From Merismopedia glauca CCAP 1448/3 (lineage in GTDB: Bacteria; Cyanobacteriota; Cyanobacteriia; Cyanobacteriales; CCAP-1448): a DNA stretch of 42,752 bases. The translations under genes were made by a program, and so were the position numbers. The stretch is from NCBI RefSeq assembly GCF_003003775.1, contig NZ_PVWJ01000034.1:1-42752 (forward strand). Direction: 5' to 3'. Every line of letters begins with the position of its first letter. The first letter of the stretch is position 1. The notes beneath the pieces are model-generated. The model made no database searches. It worked only from the letters and a program-made list of their open reading frames with translations, and was not told where the DNA came from. Positions 33,332 through 41,062 of this stretch are shown in pieces.

Positions 33332-33485
33332 CAGAAAGGCGATCGCAGATTTTATAACTGGAGTTTCCTACCCGTCAACTGAATATTTACCACCAATATT
33401 CAACTTCAGTTCCCATGTTTTTCTTGAAAAAATTGCTAAACTTAACCATCTGTAAGTTTCATCACATTTAAAGTAGGTTAGAGCA

Positions 33486-33968
33486 TTGCTAGACGAACAA
33501 GCTAAAAAAACCCTATTACGAAAAATCCCCCACGGATTGTATATCTGTGGCGTTAAAGATGGTGAAGAAGTCAACGGCTTTACAGCTAGCTGGGTAATGC
33601 AAGGTTCCTTTGCACCTCCCTTAGTCATCAACTGCGTCAAACAAGATTCTAAATCTCATGCCATGATTAAAGCTAGTGGCGTTTTTGCCCTTAGCTTTCT
33701 AGAAGCTAGTCAAAAAGACTTGGCGCAGAAATTCTTCAAACCTCAACGCCGAGTGGGAAATAAGTTTGAAGATATCGAATTTTATCTAGCTCCAGAAACA
33801 GGTTGCCCCGTTATTACTGATACTTTAGGCTATGTAGAATGCCGGGTCATCGGTGCGACTGAGCATGGAGATCACACCGTATATGTAGGTGAAGTCGTAG
33901 GTGCAGCAGTGCATAAAGAAGGAGATCCCTTACTCCTAGAAAGTACTGGTTGGCAATATGGAGGCTGA
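33486..33968 (+). CDS. Flavin reductase-like, FMN-binding split barrel protein
   Basis: A 160-residue protein with LLRKIPHGLYICGVKDGEE, NGFTASWVMQGSFAPPLVIN, the flavin-reductase motif GVFALSFLEASQKDLAQKFF, and GYVECRVIGATEHGDHTVYVGEVVG. This matches the C-terminal flavin reductase domain found also in cyanobacterial flavodiiron proteins, here as a stand-alone protein. It would reduce free or bound FMN with NAD(P)H. Start is TTG 33486 (MLDEQAKK); the Shine-Dalgarno is weak (TAGG). The 154 bases before it hold a small inverted repeat TGAATATT/AATATTCA near 33381 and nothing else recognised. Confidence 0.85.
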   Translation: MLDEQAKKTLLRKIPHGLYICGVKDGEEVNGFTASWVMQGSFAPPLVINCVKQDSKSHAMIKASGVFALSFLEASQKDLAQKFFKPQRRVGNKFEDIEFYLAPETGCPVITDTLGYVECRVIGATEHGDHTVYVGEVVGAAVHKEGDPLLLESTGWQYGG

Positions 33969-34030
33969 GGAGATAAAGAGATGAGAAGAGTTTGTTTGCT
34001 GTACGAATACTACTCTCTAATATCTAATAA

Positions 34031-34177
34031 TAGATCTCTTGCAAAAGTATTTGAGAAATCGATTACGGTCGCCGCAATTTCGGAGGAGACCTCCGAAATC
34101 GCGACCTCCCCTTCCTTCTTCCCTCTTCCTTCTTCCTTGACTCAACTAACAATTCTAGTATTTATGCAAGAGGTCTA
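34031..34177. repeat. MITE-like element with CTCTTGCA inverted ends
   Basis: TAGATCTCTTGCAAAAGT at 34031 and ATTTATGCAAGAGGTCTA ending at 34177 are inverted with 15 of 18 bases matching. Inside are a strong hairpin (34067-34106: GGTCGC...GCGACC around perfect 10-bp arms ATTTCGGAGG/CCTCCGAAAT) and a heptamer tract (34111-34138). A relative without these inserts is at 39657-39745. Confidence 0.55.
34111..34138. repeat. Heptanucleotide tandem repeat (CTTCCTT/CTTCCCT)x4
   Basis: Units CTTCCTT, CTTCCCT, CTTCCTT, CTTCCTT, inside the CTCTTGCA-ended element. A diverged relative lies at 34614-34640, across the upstream edge of the coaD frame. Confidence 0.85.
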
Positions 34178-34249
34178 ATATAAAATCTAGCTGCTGTGGG
34201 CTTAACTCCCAAGTCTCAAACAGATAATTGAATTTCACAACAGAAAATC

Positions 34250-34603
34250 ATGCCTTTGATCAAAGTCCAAACCTCTATTTCCACACCAGAAACTAGCCAA
34301 ATTCAAGAGTTACTCATAAGTCTTTCTGCTAAGTTAGCCAAACACTTAGGGAAGCCAGAATCCTATGTGATGACTGCTTTTGAATCGAATGTTCCCATGA
34401 CGTTTGCCGGAAGTATTGAACCAGCTTGCTACCTAGAAATCAAAAGTGTTGGCACTATGAGTAATACTCAAACTAAAGCCATGAGTCAAGATTTTTGCCA
34501 GCAGATAAATCAAACGCTGAAGGTGCCAATTAATCGAATCTACATAGAATTTGCTGACGCTAAAGGCTATATGTGGGGGTGGAACGGATCGACTTTTGGT
34601 TAG
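34250..34603 (+). CDS. MIF/phenylpyruvate tautomerase-related protein
   Basis: A 117-residue protein of the macrophage migration inhibitory factor superfamily. Pro2 immediately after the Met is the catalytic base; the sequence then follows MPLIKVQTSISTPETSQIQE, GKPESYVMTAFESNVPMTFAGS, PACYLEIKSVG, and NRIYIEFADAKGYMWGWNGSTFG. The C-terminal GWNGSTFG is the conserved end of the family. Likely a tautomerase; substrate in cyanobacteria unknown. ATG 34250. Confidence 0.9.
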   Translation: MPLIKVQTSISTPETSQIQELLISLSAKLAKHLGKPESYVMTAFESNVPMTFAGSIEPACYLEIKSVGTMSNTQTKAMSQDFCQQINQTLKVPINRIYIEFADAKGYMWGWNGSTFG

Positions 34604-34655
34604 GTAATGGGTAATTCCCTCTTCCTTGTTCCTTCTTCCACATACTTTAAAACCC

Positions 34656-35177
34656 GTGATCGCTATCTATCCTGGCAGTTTCGATCCTATTACCCTAGGT
34701 CACCTCGATATCATTCAAAGAGGTTGTAGACTCTTCGATCGCGTTATTGTTGCCGTACTCCGCAACCCTAGCAAAAGCCCTTTATTCACCGTCGAAGAAC
34801 GTATAGCCCAAATTCGCCAATCGGTACCACATCTCGATAATGTAGAGGTTGATGCTTTTGGCGGATTGACAGTAGAATACGCCAGAATCAAAAATGCTCA
34901 AGTAATCCTGCGAGGTTTGCGAGTCCTTTCCGATTTTGAGAAAGAACTGCAAATGGCTCATACTAACAAAACTCTTTCCCAGGAAATTGAAACAGTATTT
35001 CTAGCCACCTCTACAGAACATAGTTTCTTGAGCAGTAGTGTCGTCAAAGAAATAGCTAAATTTGGTGGCTCTATAGAGCATCTTGTTCCCTCACACGTCG
35101 CCGTGGAGATTTTTCGATGTTACGCCCCCCTTCCGCCCCCCCCAGCATCACATCCATTGCCCCTGACGATGGATTAA
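34656..35177 (+). CDS. coaD: Phosphopantetheine adenylyltransferase
   Basis: Makes dephospho-CoA from 4'-phosphopantetheine and ATP. The nucleotidyltransferase motif is [21 protein letters not shown], and the second motif reads [16 protein letters not shown]. Start is GTG 34656-34658 because [11 protein letters not shown] begins the family; the frame runs further upstream through a heptamer-like tract without homology. The usual length is about 160. Here 173 residues result since the protein continues past [11 protein letters not shown] into a Pro-rich tail ([15 protein letters not shown]) coded by the region that also starts the next gene. The overlap with 35117 is 61 bases. Confidence 0.94.
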   Translation: MIAIYPGSFDPITLGHLDIIQRGCRLFDRVIVAVLRNPSKSPLFTVEERIAQIRQSVPHLDNVEVDAFGGLTVEYARIKNAQVILRGLRVLSDFEKELQMAHTNKTLSQEIETVFLATSTEHSFLSSSVVKEIAKFGGSIEHLVPSHVAVEIFRCYAPLPPPPASHPLPLTMD

Positions 35178-35908
35178 TCGCCGAAGAAACACAAAATCCA
35201 GTAGAGCGAGTAAATTTAGAAATTCAAGCGGAACTAGATCGGCTGGAAGAAATGATCTTGGAGTGTCCCCGCCTACCGATAGTTGGCAAAACCCTAGTTG
35301 ATGAAGACAAGCTATTAGATACCTTAGATCAAATTCGGCTGAATTTACCAGCAGTTTTTCGGAAAGCTGAAGCCATTACCCATCATAAAGAAGAAATCTT
35401 TCGTCAAGCTGAACAGTATGCTAGAGAGATTGTGGAAACTGCCGAAAAGCGGGCTGAAGAAATTTTAGATGAGTTGGGTTTAGTGAGACGGGCGGAATTG
35501 GAAGTCCAAGATATTCGCCAGAGAGTGCAGGAAGAATGCGAAAGTTTGCAAAAACAAACCTTATCTGAGATTGCCATGATGCGTTTGCAAGCGCAACAAG
35601 AAATTGAGCAAATGCGACAAATAGCGATTGCCGAACGAGAAGATATTCAAAACCAAGCTGATGAATATGCTGATCGCGTTTTAGCTAGTATTGAAGAAAA
35701 TCTGCAAAGCATTACGGCAGTTGTTCGTGGTGGTAGAGAACAATTACAAGAAGATTTAGGAGAAATTAGAGCTAAGGCTCAAGACAATGAGCGTTTATCT
35801 AATCATGCCGCTCAAAATGGTAAAAAATCTCAGCAGAAGTCCAAGCAAAAGAAGAAAACGGCTGAATTACCCGACAAATCCACTGTTAATCCCCATAAAG
35901 AAGCTTAA
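35117..35908 (+). CDS. DivIVA-like coiled-coil protein
   Basis: A 263-residue soluble, strongly helical protein. After a Pro/Ser N-terminus ([13 protein letters not shown]) it has a helix ([20 protein letters not shown]), the phrase [19 protein letters not shown] found in DivIVA-type or ATP synthase b-like proteins of cyanobacteria, and a long coiled coil from about 75 to 220 ([34 protein letters not shown]). The end is lysine-rich ([12 protein letters not shown]). Possible membrane or division-site scaffold; unproven. Start ATG 35117 lies inside coaD in another frame, so translation may be coupled. The gor gene follows after 6 bases. Confidence 0.8.
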   Translation: MLRPPSAPPSITSIAPDDGLIAEETQNPVERVNLEIQAELDRLEEMILECPRLPIVGKTLVDEDKLLDTLDQIRLNLPAVFRKAEAITHHKEEIFRQAEQYAREIVETAEKRAEEILDELGLVRRAELEVQDIRQRVQEECESLQKQTLSEIAMMRLQAQQEIEQMRQIAIAEREDIQNQADEYADRVLASIEENLQSITAVVRGGREQLQEDLGEIRAKAQDNERLSNHAAQNGKKSQQKSKQKKKTAELPDKSTVNPHKEA

Positions 35909-35914
35909 TCTCCC

Positions 35915-37300
35915 ATGAGTCCAGTAGAAGTAGAAACAAACAGCTATGATTACGACCTATTCGTCATTGGTGCGGGTTCTGGAGGCTTAGCAGCTTCTAA
36001 GCGGGCGGCTAGTTATGGGGCAAAAGTAGCGATCGCCGAAAACGATTTAGTGGGCGGAACTTGTGTAATTCGGGGCTGTATCCCCAAAAAACTGATGGTT
36101 TACGCCTCTAAGTTTCCGCACCTAATGGAAGCTGCCCCAGGATACGGCTGGAAAGGCGTCAAAAGCAAATTAAATTGGCAGCACCTAGTGGAATCGGTTG
36201 ACAAAGAAGTTCGTCGCCTCAGCCAACTTCATATTAGTTTTTTGGAAAAAGCTGGAGTCGAACTAATTCCCCATCGCGCCACCTTGGTAGATTCCCATAC
36301 AGTTCAAGCTGGAGATAAGCAGTATACCGCCGCCAAGATTTTGATTGCTGTCGGTGGAGAGGCGATTAAACCAGATGTCCCAGGTGCTAAAGAACATACC
36401 ATTACCTCGCGGGAAATGTTTTTGCTGCCCAAACAACCCAAACACATTGTCATAATTGGAGCAGGCTATATTGCGGTAGAGTTTGCCGGAATTATGCGGG
36501 GGTTGGGATCGAAAGTTACCCAGTTGATTCGGCAAGATTTGTTCCTCAAAGGCTTTGATGAAGATATTCGTCAAGGGATATTTGATGGGATGAAACATAG
36601 CGGCGTTCATGAAATTGTTTGCAATACCCAAGTTAAAAAGATTAAAAAAGTATCTAAAGGAATTAAAGTCACCTACTCTCAAGTTGGCGAAAAAGAGGAT
36701 CGAACCGTCACTACTGATACAGTATTAATGGCGATCGGTCGCGTTCCCAATCTTCAGGGGTTAGGCTTAGAAAATGCTGATATTAAGACAGCTAATGGTG
36801 CCATAGTCGTCGATGAATATAGCCGCACCAATCAACCTCATATCTTCGCTGTGGGAGATTGTACAGATCGGATTAATCTAACTCCTGTAGCCATTGGGGA
36901 AGGGCGCGCCTTCGCCGATACCGAATTTGGCAATAATCCGCGAGTTTTTAGCCATCAAGATGTACCTTCAGCCGTGTTTTCGCAGCCAGAAGCCGCAACT
37001 GTCGGACTCACGGAACAGCAAGCCAAAGCACAATTAGGGGAAGAAGGAGTCCAAATTTATCGGGCTAGATTCCGCCCCATGTTCTACAGCCTCACGGATA
37101 TGGAAGAGAAAACAATGGTGAAGCTGGTAGTAGAGAAGAAAACCGACAAGGTTTTGGGAGCGCATATGCTAGGTGATTACGCCGCCGAAGTCATTCAGGG
37201 AGTGGCTATAGCCATAAAAATGGGAGCCACCAAAAAGGATTTTGACGCAACTGTGGGGATTCATCCTTCTACGGCTGAGGAATTTGTCACTTTGAGGTAG
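35915..37300 (+). CDS. gor: Glutathione-disulfide reductase
   Basis: NADPH-dependent reduction of oxidised glutathione. The 461-residue protein has the FAD motif DLFVIGAGSGGLAASKR, the redox disulphide C50 and C55 in GGTCVIRGCIPKKL, a second dinucleotide motif HIVIIGAGYIAVEFAG, FAVGDCTDRINLTPVAI, and the C-terminal dimer motif GIHPSTAEEFVTLR with the catalytic His-Glu pair. Plant/cyanobacterial type of GR. ATG 35915. It is followed by the stem-loop at 37304. Confidence 0.93.
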   Translation: MSPVEVETNSYDYDLFVIGAGSGGLAASKRAASYGAKVAIAENDLVGGTCVIRGCIPKKLMVYASKFPHLMEAAPGYGWKGVKSKLNWQHLVESVDKEVRRLSQLHISFLEKAGVELIPHRATLVDSHTVQAGDKQYTAAKILIAVGGEAIKPDVPGAKEHTITSREMFLLPKQPKHIVIIGAGYIAVEFAGIMRGLGSKVTQLIRQDLFLKGFDEDIRQGIFDGMKHSGVHEIVCNTQVKKIKKVSKGIKVTYSQVGEKEDRTVTTDTVLMAIGRVPNLQGLGLENADIKTANGAIVVDEYSRTNQPHIFAVGDCTDRINLTPVAIGEGRAFADTEFGNNPRVFSHQDVPSAVFSQPEAATVGLTEQQAKAQLGEEGVQIYRARFRPMFYSLTDMEEKTMVKLVVEKKTDKVLGAHMLGDYAAEVIQGVAIAIKMGATKKDFDATVGIHPSTAEEFVTLR

Positions 37301-37303
37301 TAT

Positions 37304-37321
37304 TTGGGGCTGACACCCCAA
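37304..37321 (+). terminator. Small GC stem-loop after gor
   Basis: TTGGGG at 37304-37309 and CCCCAA at 37316-37321 close a six-base loop. No T-run follows, so termination is uncertain. A two-unit CAATCAA tract (37357-37370) lies further along in the same 137-base gap. Confidence 0.35.
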
Positions 37322-37437
37322 TTCGGAATAGTGAGAGATCGGGGCAAAAGAAAACCCAATCAACAATCAACAATTCATACTTCAAATCAGCAATGCCTTT
37401 TTTCATATCGATCGCAGTTGATTTACGCAAATAGTTT

Positions 37438-39090
37438 ATGTCTGAAGTCTTTGCTGAAGAACAGCTTTTATTTACACCAGTTACTCCCAGCAGTGATGCG
37501 ATCGCCACTATTTTTGCCTTCCCTAATGCCTACAATGTGGGAATTACAAGTTTGGGGTATCAGGTAGTTTGGGCGACCTTGGCTGGGCGTTCTGATGTGG
37601 CTGTGAGTCGTTTATTTACAGATGCCAGGGAACTTTTACCCAGAGATCCTGAGTTGGTCGGTTTTTCCCTGTCTTGGGAATTAGATTATGTAAATATTCT
37701 CAACCTGTTGGAGTCTTTAGAGATTCCGATTCGTGCGGGCGATCGCACTGACTCTCATCCTATTATCTTCGGTGGGGGTCCTGTTTTGACAGCTAATCCC
37801 GAACCATTTGCTGACTTTTTTGATGTGGTTTTGTTGGGGGATGGAGAAGAACTTTTAGGCAATTTCATCGAAGCTTACAAACAAGTTCGTAATAGTAGTA
37901 GAAACTCTCAATTAAGATATTTAGCTACAGTTCCAGGTTTGTATATTCCTAGTTTATATGAAGTGAGTTATGAAACCGGAAATACGGGAGCGATCGCTTC
38001 TATTCAACCTCTAGATTCTGCGATTCCTGCAACTGTGGAAAAGCAAACTTATCGAGGCAATACTCTATCTGTTTCTACAGTTGTTACTCCCAAGGCTGCA
38101 TGGGAAAATATTTATATGGTAGAAGTAGTGCGTAGCTGTCCAGAAATGTGCCGTTTTTGCTTAGCTAGCTACCTGACTTTACCATTTCGGACGGCGAGTT
38201 TAACAGATGGGTTGATTCCAGCAATTGAGAGGGGTTTAAAAGTAACTAATCGCTTGGGATTGTTAGGTGCTTCTGTAACTCAACATCCTCAATTTGATGA
38301 GTTATTAGATTATTTAAATCAACCTCAATATAAAGATATTCGCCTCAGCATTGCATCAGTTCGGACTAATACAGTCACAGAAACTTTAGCAAGAACTTTA
38401 GCTAATCGAGGTACGCGATCGCTGACTATTGCAATTGAAAGTGGTTCGGAACGTATCCGTCAAATTATCAATAAAAAGCTGGAACAAAACGATATTATCC
38501 AAGCAGCAATTAATGCTCAAAAAGGCGGATTAACTGGTTTAAAAATATATGGAATGGTAGGAATTCCTGGAGAAGAAACAGAAGATATAACGACAACAAT
38601 TTCCTTACTGAAAGAGATGAAAAAAGCTGCTCCCAAACTACGTCTGACTTGGGGATGTAGCACTTTTGTACCTAAATCCCATACCCCATTTCAATGGTTT
38701 GGAGTCAACAAAAATGCAGAAAAACGGTTAAAATTGTATGAAAAAGAATTGCGGAAAATCGGGATAGAATTTCGTCCAGAAAGCTACAATTGGTCAGTGA
38801 TTCAAGCCTTGATATCGAGAGGCGATCGCCGTCTATCTAAACTCTTAGAATTAACTCGTGAATATGGTGATTCTTTAGGTAGTTTTCGCCGTGCTTTTAA
38901 AGAACTAAAAGAACAAATACCTCCGCTTGAATACTACGTTCATCAAGATTGGCATACTGAACAAGTTCTACCTTGGCATCATCTTCAAGGTGCTTTACCA
39001 GTTAGCACTTTAACCAAACATTTTAATGAAGTCACAAAAGTAGGTTGGGTTGACAATAGAAAACCCAAATTTAATTTTGTAGAGACGTAG
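37438..39090 (+). CDS. B12-binding radical SAM protein
   Basis: A 550-residue enzyme. The N-terminal part (about 1-170) has the cobalamin-binding layout (VTSLGYQ-like NVGITSLGYQVVWATLAG, FGGGPVLTANPEPFADFFDVVLLGDGE). The radical SAM core contains the cluster cysteines C234, C238 and C241 in VVRSCPEMCRFC, then IAIESGSERIRQIINKKL, KIYGMVGIPGEETEDI, and TWGCSTFVPKSHTPFQW. The substrate is unknown. Start ATG 37438. The last codons (KVGWVDNRKPKFNFVET) and the stop TAG lie within or next to a palindromic repeat and a direct repeat at 39055-39132; without that insertion the frame would continue differently (see findings). Confidence 0.9.
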   Translation: MSEVFAEEQLLFTPVTPSSDAIATIFAFPNAYNVGITSLGYQVVWATLAGRSDVAVSRLFTDARELLPRDPELVGFSLSWELDYVNILNLLESLEIPIRAGDRTDSHPIIFGGGPVLTANPEPFADFFDVVLLGDGEELLGNFIEAYKQVRNSSRNSQLRYLATVPGLYIPSLYEVSYETGNTGAIASIQPLDSAIPATVEKQTYRGNTLSVSTVVTPKAAWENIYMVEVVRSCPEMCRFCLASYLTLPFRTASLTDGLIPAIERGLKVTNRLGLLGASVTQHPQFDELLDYLNQPQYKDIRLSIASVRTNTVTETLARTLANRGTRSLTIAIESGSERIRQIINKKLEQNDIIQAAINAQKGGLTGLKIYGMVGIPGEETEDITTTISLLKEMKKAAPKLRLTWGCSTFVPKSHTPFQWFGVNKNAEKRLKLYEKELRKIGIEFRPESYNWSVIQALISRGDRRLSKLLELTREYGDSLGSFRRAFKELKEQIPPLEYYVHQDWHTEQVLPWHHLQGALPVSTLTKHFNEVTKVGWVDNRKPKFNFVET

Positions 39091-39132
39091 CAGTGCTACG
39101 TCTCTACAGAAGTTAGAATAGAAAACCCAAAT
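39055..39132. repeat. 16-bp direct repeat flanking a palindromic repeat
   Basis: AATAGAAAACCCAAAT stands at 39055-39070 and again at 39117-39132, 62 bases apart. Between them a near-perfect palindrome at 39078-39108 (TGTAGAGACGTAGCA, one base, TGCTACGTCTCTACA) belongs to the GTAGAGACGTAGC family. The radical SAM stop codon TAG (39088-39090) lies inside the palindrome. Confidence 0.8.
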
Positions 39133-39178
39133 ATATTATAAGTTCCCCAAAATAAGATTTTTTCCTAATACCGAACTA

Positions 39179-39628
39179 ATGCTGCATTTTGAATATTCAT
39201 CTTTAATCGAAGCACCAGTAGATATTGTTTGGAAGTTTTATGAAAGAGAAGATATTTTACAACTTCTTACCCCTCCTTGGCAACCTGTAGAGGTTATCCG
39301 TCATCAAGGAAGATTAGATGTGGGCGCAATTTCTGAATTTAAGTTGCATTTAGGAATAATACCGATAACTTGGATCTCGACTCATACTCAATGCGAACCA
39401 AAACGGCTATTTGTAGACAAACAAACTGAAGGGATTGTGAATTATTGGGTACATCGCCATGAGTTTATCTCATTAGGAGATCAGACTAGATTAATAGATG
39501 CGATCGCTTATTCTTTACCAGGTAATTGGTTAGCTGAATCTCTGATTGGTTGGTGGGTAAATTCCCGATTAGAAGATATGTTTTGCTATCGACATCGCGT
39601 GACTCAACGAGAATGTGAAGTCAGATAA
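39179..39628 (+). CDS. SRPBCC family protein
   Basis: A 149-residue protein with the START-like pattern FEYSSLIEAPVDIVWKFYEREDIL, PPWQPVEVIRHQGRLDVGA, FKLHLGIIPITWISTHTQCEP, NYWVHRHEFISLGDQTRLID and a C-terminal helix WLAESLIGWWVNSRLEDMFCYRHRV. Similar proteins are labelled cyclase/dehydrase or cell-division inhibitor-like in cyanobacteria; function unknown. ATG 39179. Confidence 0.82.
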   Translation: MLHFEYSSLIEAPVDIVWKFYEREDILQLLTPPWQPVEVIRHQGRLDVGAISEFKLHLGIIPITWISTHTQCEPKRLFVDKQTEGIVNYWVHRHEFISLGDQTRLIDAIAYSLPGNWLAESLIGWWVNSRLEDMFCYRHRVTQRECEVR

Positions 39629-39656
39629 ATAGATGGTGCTTCGATCGTGTGTTCAC

Positions 39657-39745
39657 TAGAACTCTTGCAAAAGTGGAAAAATAATGGTTTCTAGAGATCA
39701 AAGCGTCAAAAGTACCCGACTCCCGATTCCCCGACTTCTGCAAGA
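39657..39745. repeat. MITE-like element with CTCTTGCA inverted ends, copy 2
   Basis: TAGAACTCTTGCAAAAGTGG at 39657 and CGACTTCTGCAAGA ending at 39745 are inverted (12 of 14 bases for the core). Same ends as 34031-34177. It lies in the 197-base gap between two convergent genes. Confidence 0.5.
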
Positions 39746-39825
39746 AAAACGGGATATAAGATAAAGTTCCAGAGCTTTCTCTTCAAGACTGGTCAAAATG
39801 ACTTAATTCCGGTATAGGTAAAAAG

Positions 39826-40845
39826 TCAATTCTCTAAATCAAAACCACCTAGAGAATAAACCTGACCATTAACTAATAATCGAGTTATACCTTTAGCTTG
39901 TAGCTGAGGGCTAGTTTTCTCTAAAATACCGCTATCTGGCACCTTAATCACTCTTTGGGAGCGGTTAGAGAACCTCATCGCCACTCGATGATTGGGGAAT
40001 ACAGGTAGAGTTTTTTCTTGAACTTCGCTATCGGGAATACTACCTAGATCGCTAAAATCTCTTAAAGGACGAGCAATTAACTCAGCAGAGCGATCCACGA
40101 CCAAATAACAGACCTTGGGCAAAGTTGCTGCCGAAAGGGGCAAAATCTTGACTTTTTCACCAATTTTAGGGATATCTGAGCGACGAGGTACAAGATTTAA
40201 TAACTCGGTTTCTTCTTCTGGCTCTAATTCGTCATCTTCCCAATCTTCATCAAAATCATCATCTAAGCCATCTTCGCTTTCAAGTTCAATATCTAGAGTT
40301 GGCGTGAGTAATACAGGTTTACTTGGTCCAGGGAGGTTGGGCAAGATTTTTTTAGGCGGAATTTCTGGCAAACTTGCAGTTTCATCCGCAATAGTGGGGT
40401 GAAGTGGCAGGAATTCCTGTGTTTGTAAGCCAGCGTCTCTTTCAGTTTCACTTTCTAGTTCTAACTGTGCAATAGGTGGCTCCGCCGCCGAGAGAATTGG
40501 CTCTATTTCTAGTTGCCGTGGTTGCTTGGATTCTACAGATTCTAGCTGGATTGGCGTAATTTCTGAGTTTATAGGCTGATTTAGTTTAATTTTAGAGTTT
40601 TTACTAACTTTATCAGCTACTAGAGAAGCTACCACACTCTCACTTGGATTGGCGATCGACTGAGCGCGCTTTTGTTGGATTAGCGCTTCATATTCCGCTT
40701 CAGGTAAGTTACTTTTTAAAAACCTACTAATGGTAGAACTACTGACACCATAATGAGTCGCCAGGGTAGATGTAGTTTCTGGCGAATGGCGATACATTCT
40801 GAGAATCTCGTTTTTGTCGGCTTCAGAGAGTTTTTTGGGACTCAT
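39826..40845 (-). CDS. Helix-turn-helix protein with acidic linker
   Basis: A 339-residue protein. The N-terminal domain MSPKKLSEADKNEILRMYRH then ETTSTLATHYGVSSSTISRF is a resolvase/transposase-like helix-turn-helix that should bind DNA. The centre (about 60-230) is low-complexity and acidic (LESEDGLDDDFDEDWEDDE), and the C-terminal 110 residues are folded (GEKVKILPLSAATLPKVCYLVV, TRLLVNGQVYSLGGFDLEN). No transposase catalytic domain is present, so it is more likely a regulator or chromatin-like factor kept in cyanobacteria. ATG 40843-40845. An 11-bp inverted repeat lies 50 bases upstream. Confidence 0.75.
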   Translation of the reverse strand: MSPKKLSEADKNEILRMYRHSPETTSTLATHYGVSSSTISRFLKSNLPEAEYEALIQQKRAQSIANPSESVVASLVADKVSKNSKIKLNQPINSEITPIQLESVESKQPRQLEIEPILSAAEPPIAQLELESETERDAGLQTQEFLPLHPTIADETASLPEIPPKKILPNLPGPSKPVLLTPTLDIELESEDGLDDDFDEDWEDDELEPEEETELLNLVPRRSDIPKIGEKVKILPLSAATLPKVCYLVVDRSAELIARPLRDFSDLGSIPDSEVQEKTLPVFPNHRVAMRFSNRSQRVIKVPDSGILEKTSPQLQAKGITRLLVNGQVYSLGGFDLEN

Positions 40846-40894
40846 GCTAAGAAATTTTAGATTACTCCCCTGGAGGTTTATCTGACTGGGTGAC

Positions 40895-40935
40895 TAAGCT
40901 GATGAATGTCAACTAAATAGGCTCTCATCAGCTTA
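40895..40935. promoter_or_regulatory. Inverted repeat in the divergent HTH/MFS promoter region
   Basis: TAAGCTGATGA at 40895-40905 and TCATCAGCTTA at 40925-40935 are perfect 11-bp arms with 19 bases between. The site lies in the 217-base space between the divergent HTH gene (starts 40845) and MFS gene (starts 41063), so it is a candidate operator or leader hairpin for the HTH gene. Confidence 0.5.
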
Positions 40936-41062
40936 ACAAAATCTACAGATTATTTTTGCAATTCTTAGTTCAACCGTAAATTTTTGTTTCAATAGATATA
41001 TCAACGTATTTAAATATTGTGGCTAATATTACCAATTCATTATTCGTGAGGATTTAATTTAA

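Noticed and set aside
36263-36682. 139-codon minus-strand frame inside gor
   Set aside because: Antisense to conserved glutathione reductase sequence with no independent pattern.
39826-40845. HTH protein considered as a transposase
   Set aside because: Only the N-terminal helix-turn-helix resembles transposases; there is no DDE or Y1 catalytic domain and no terminal repeats around the gene.
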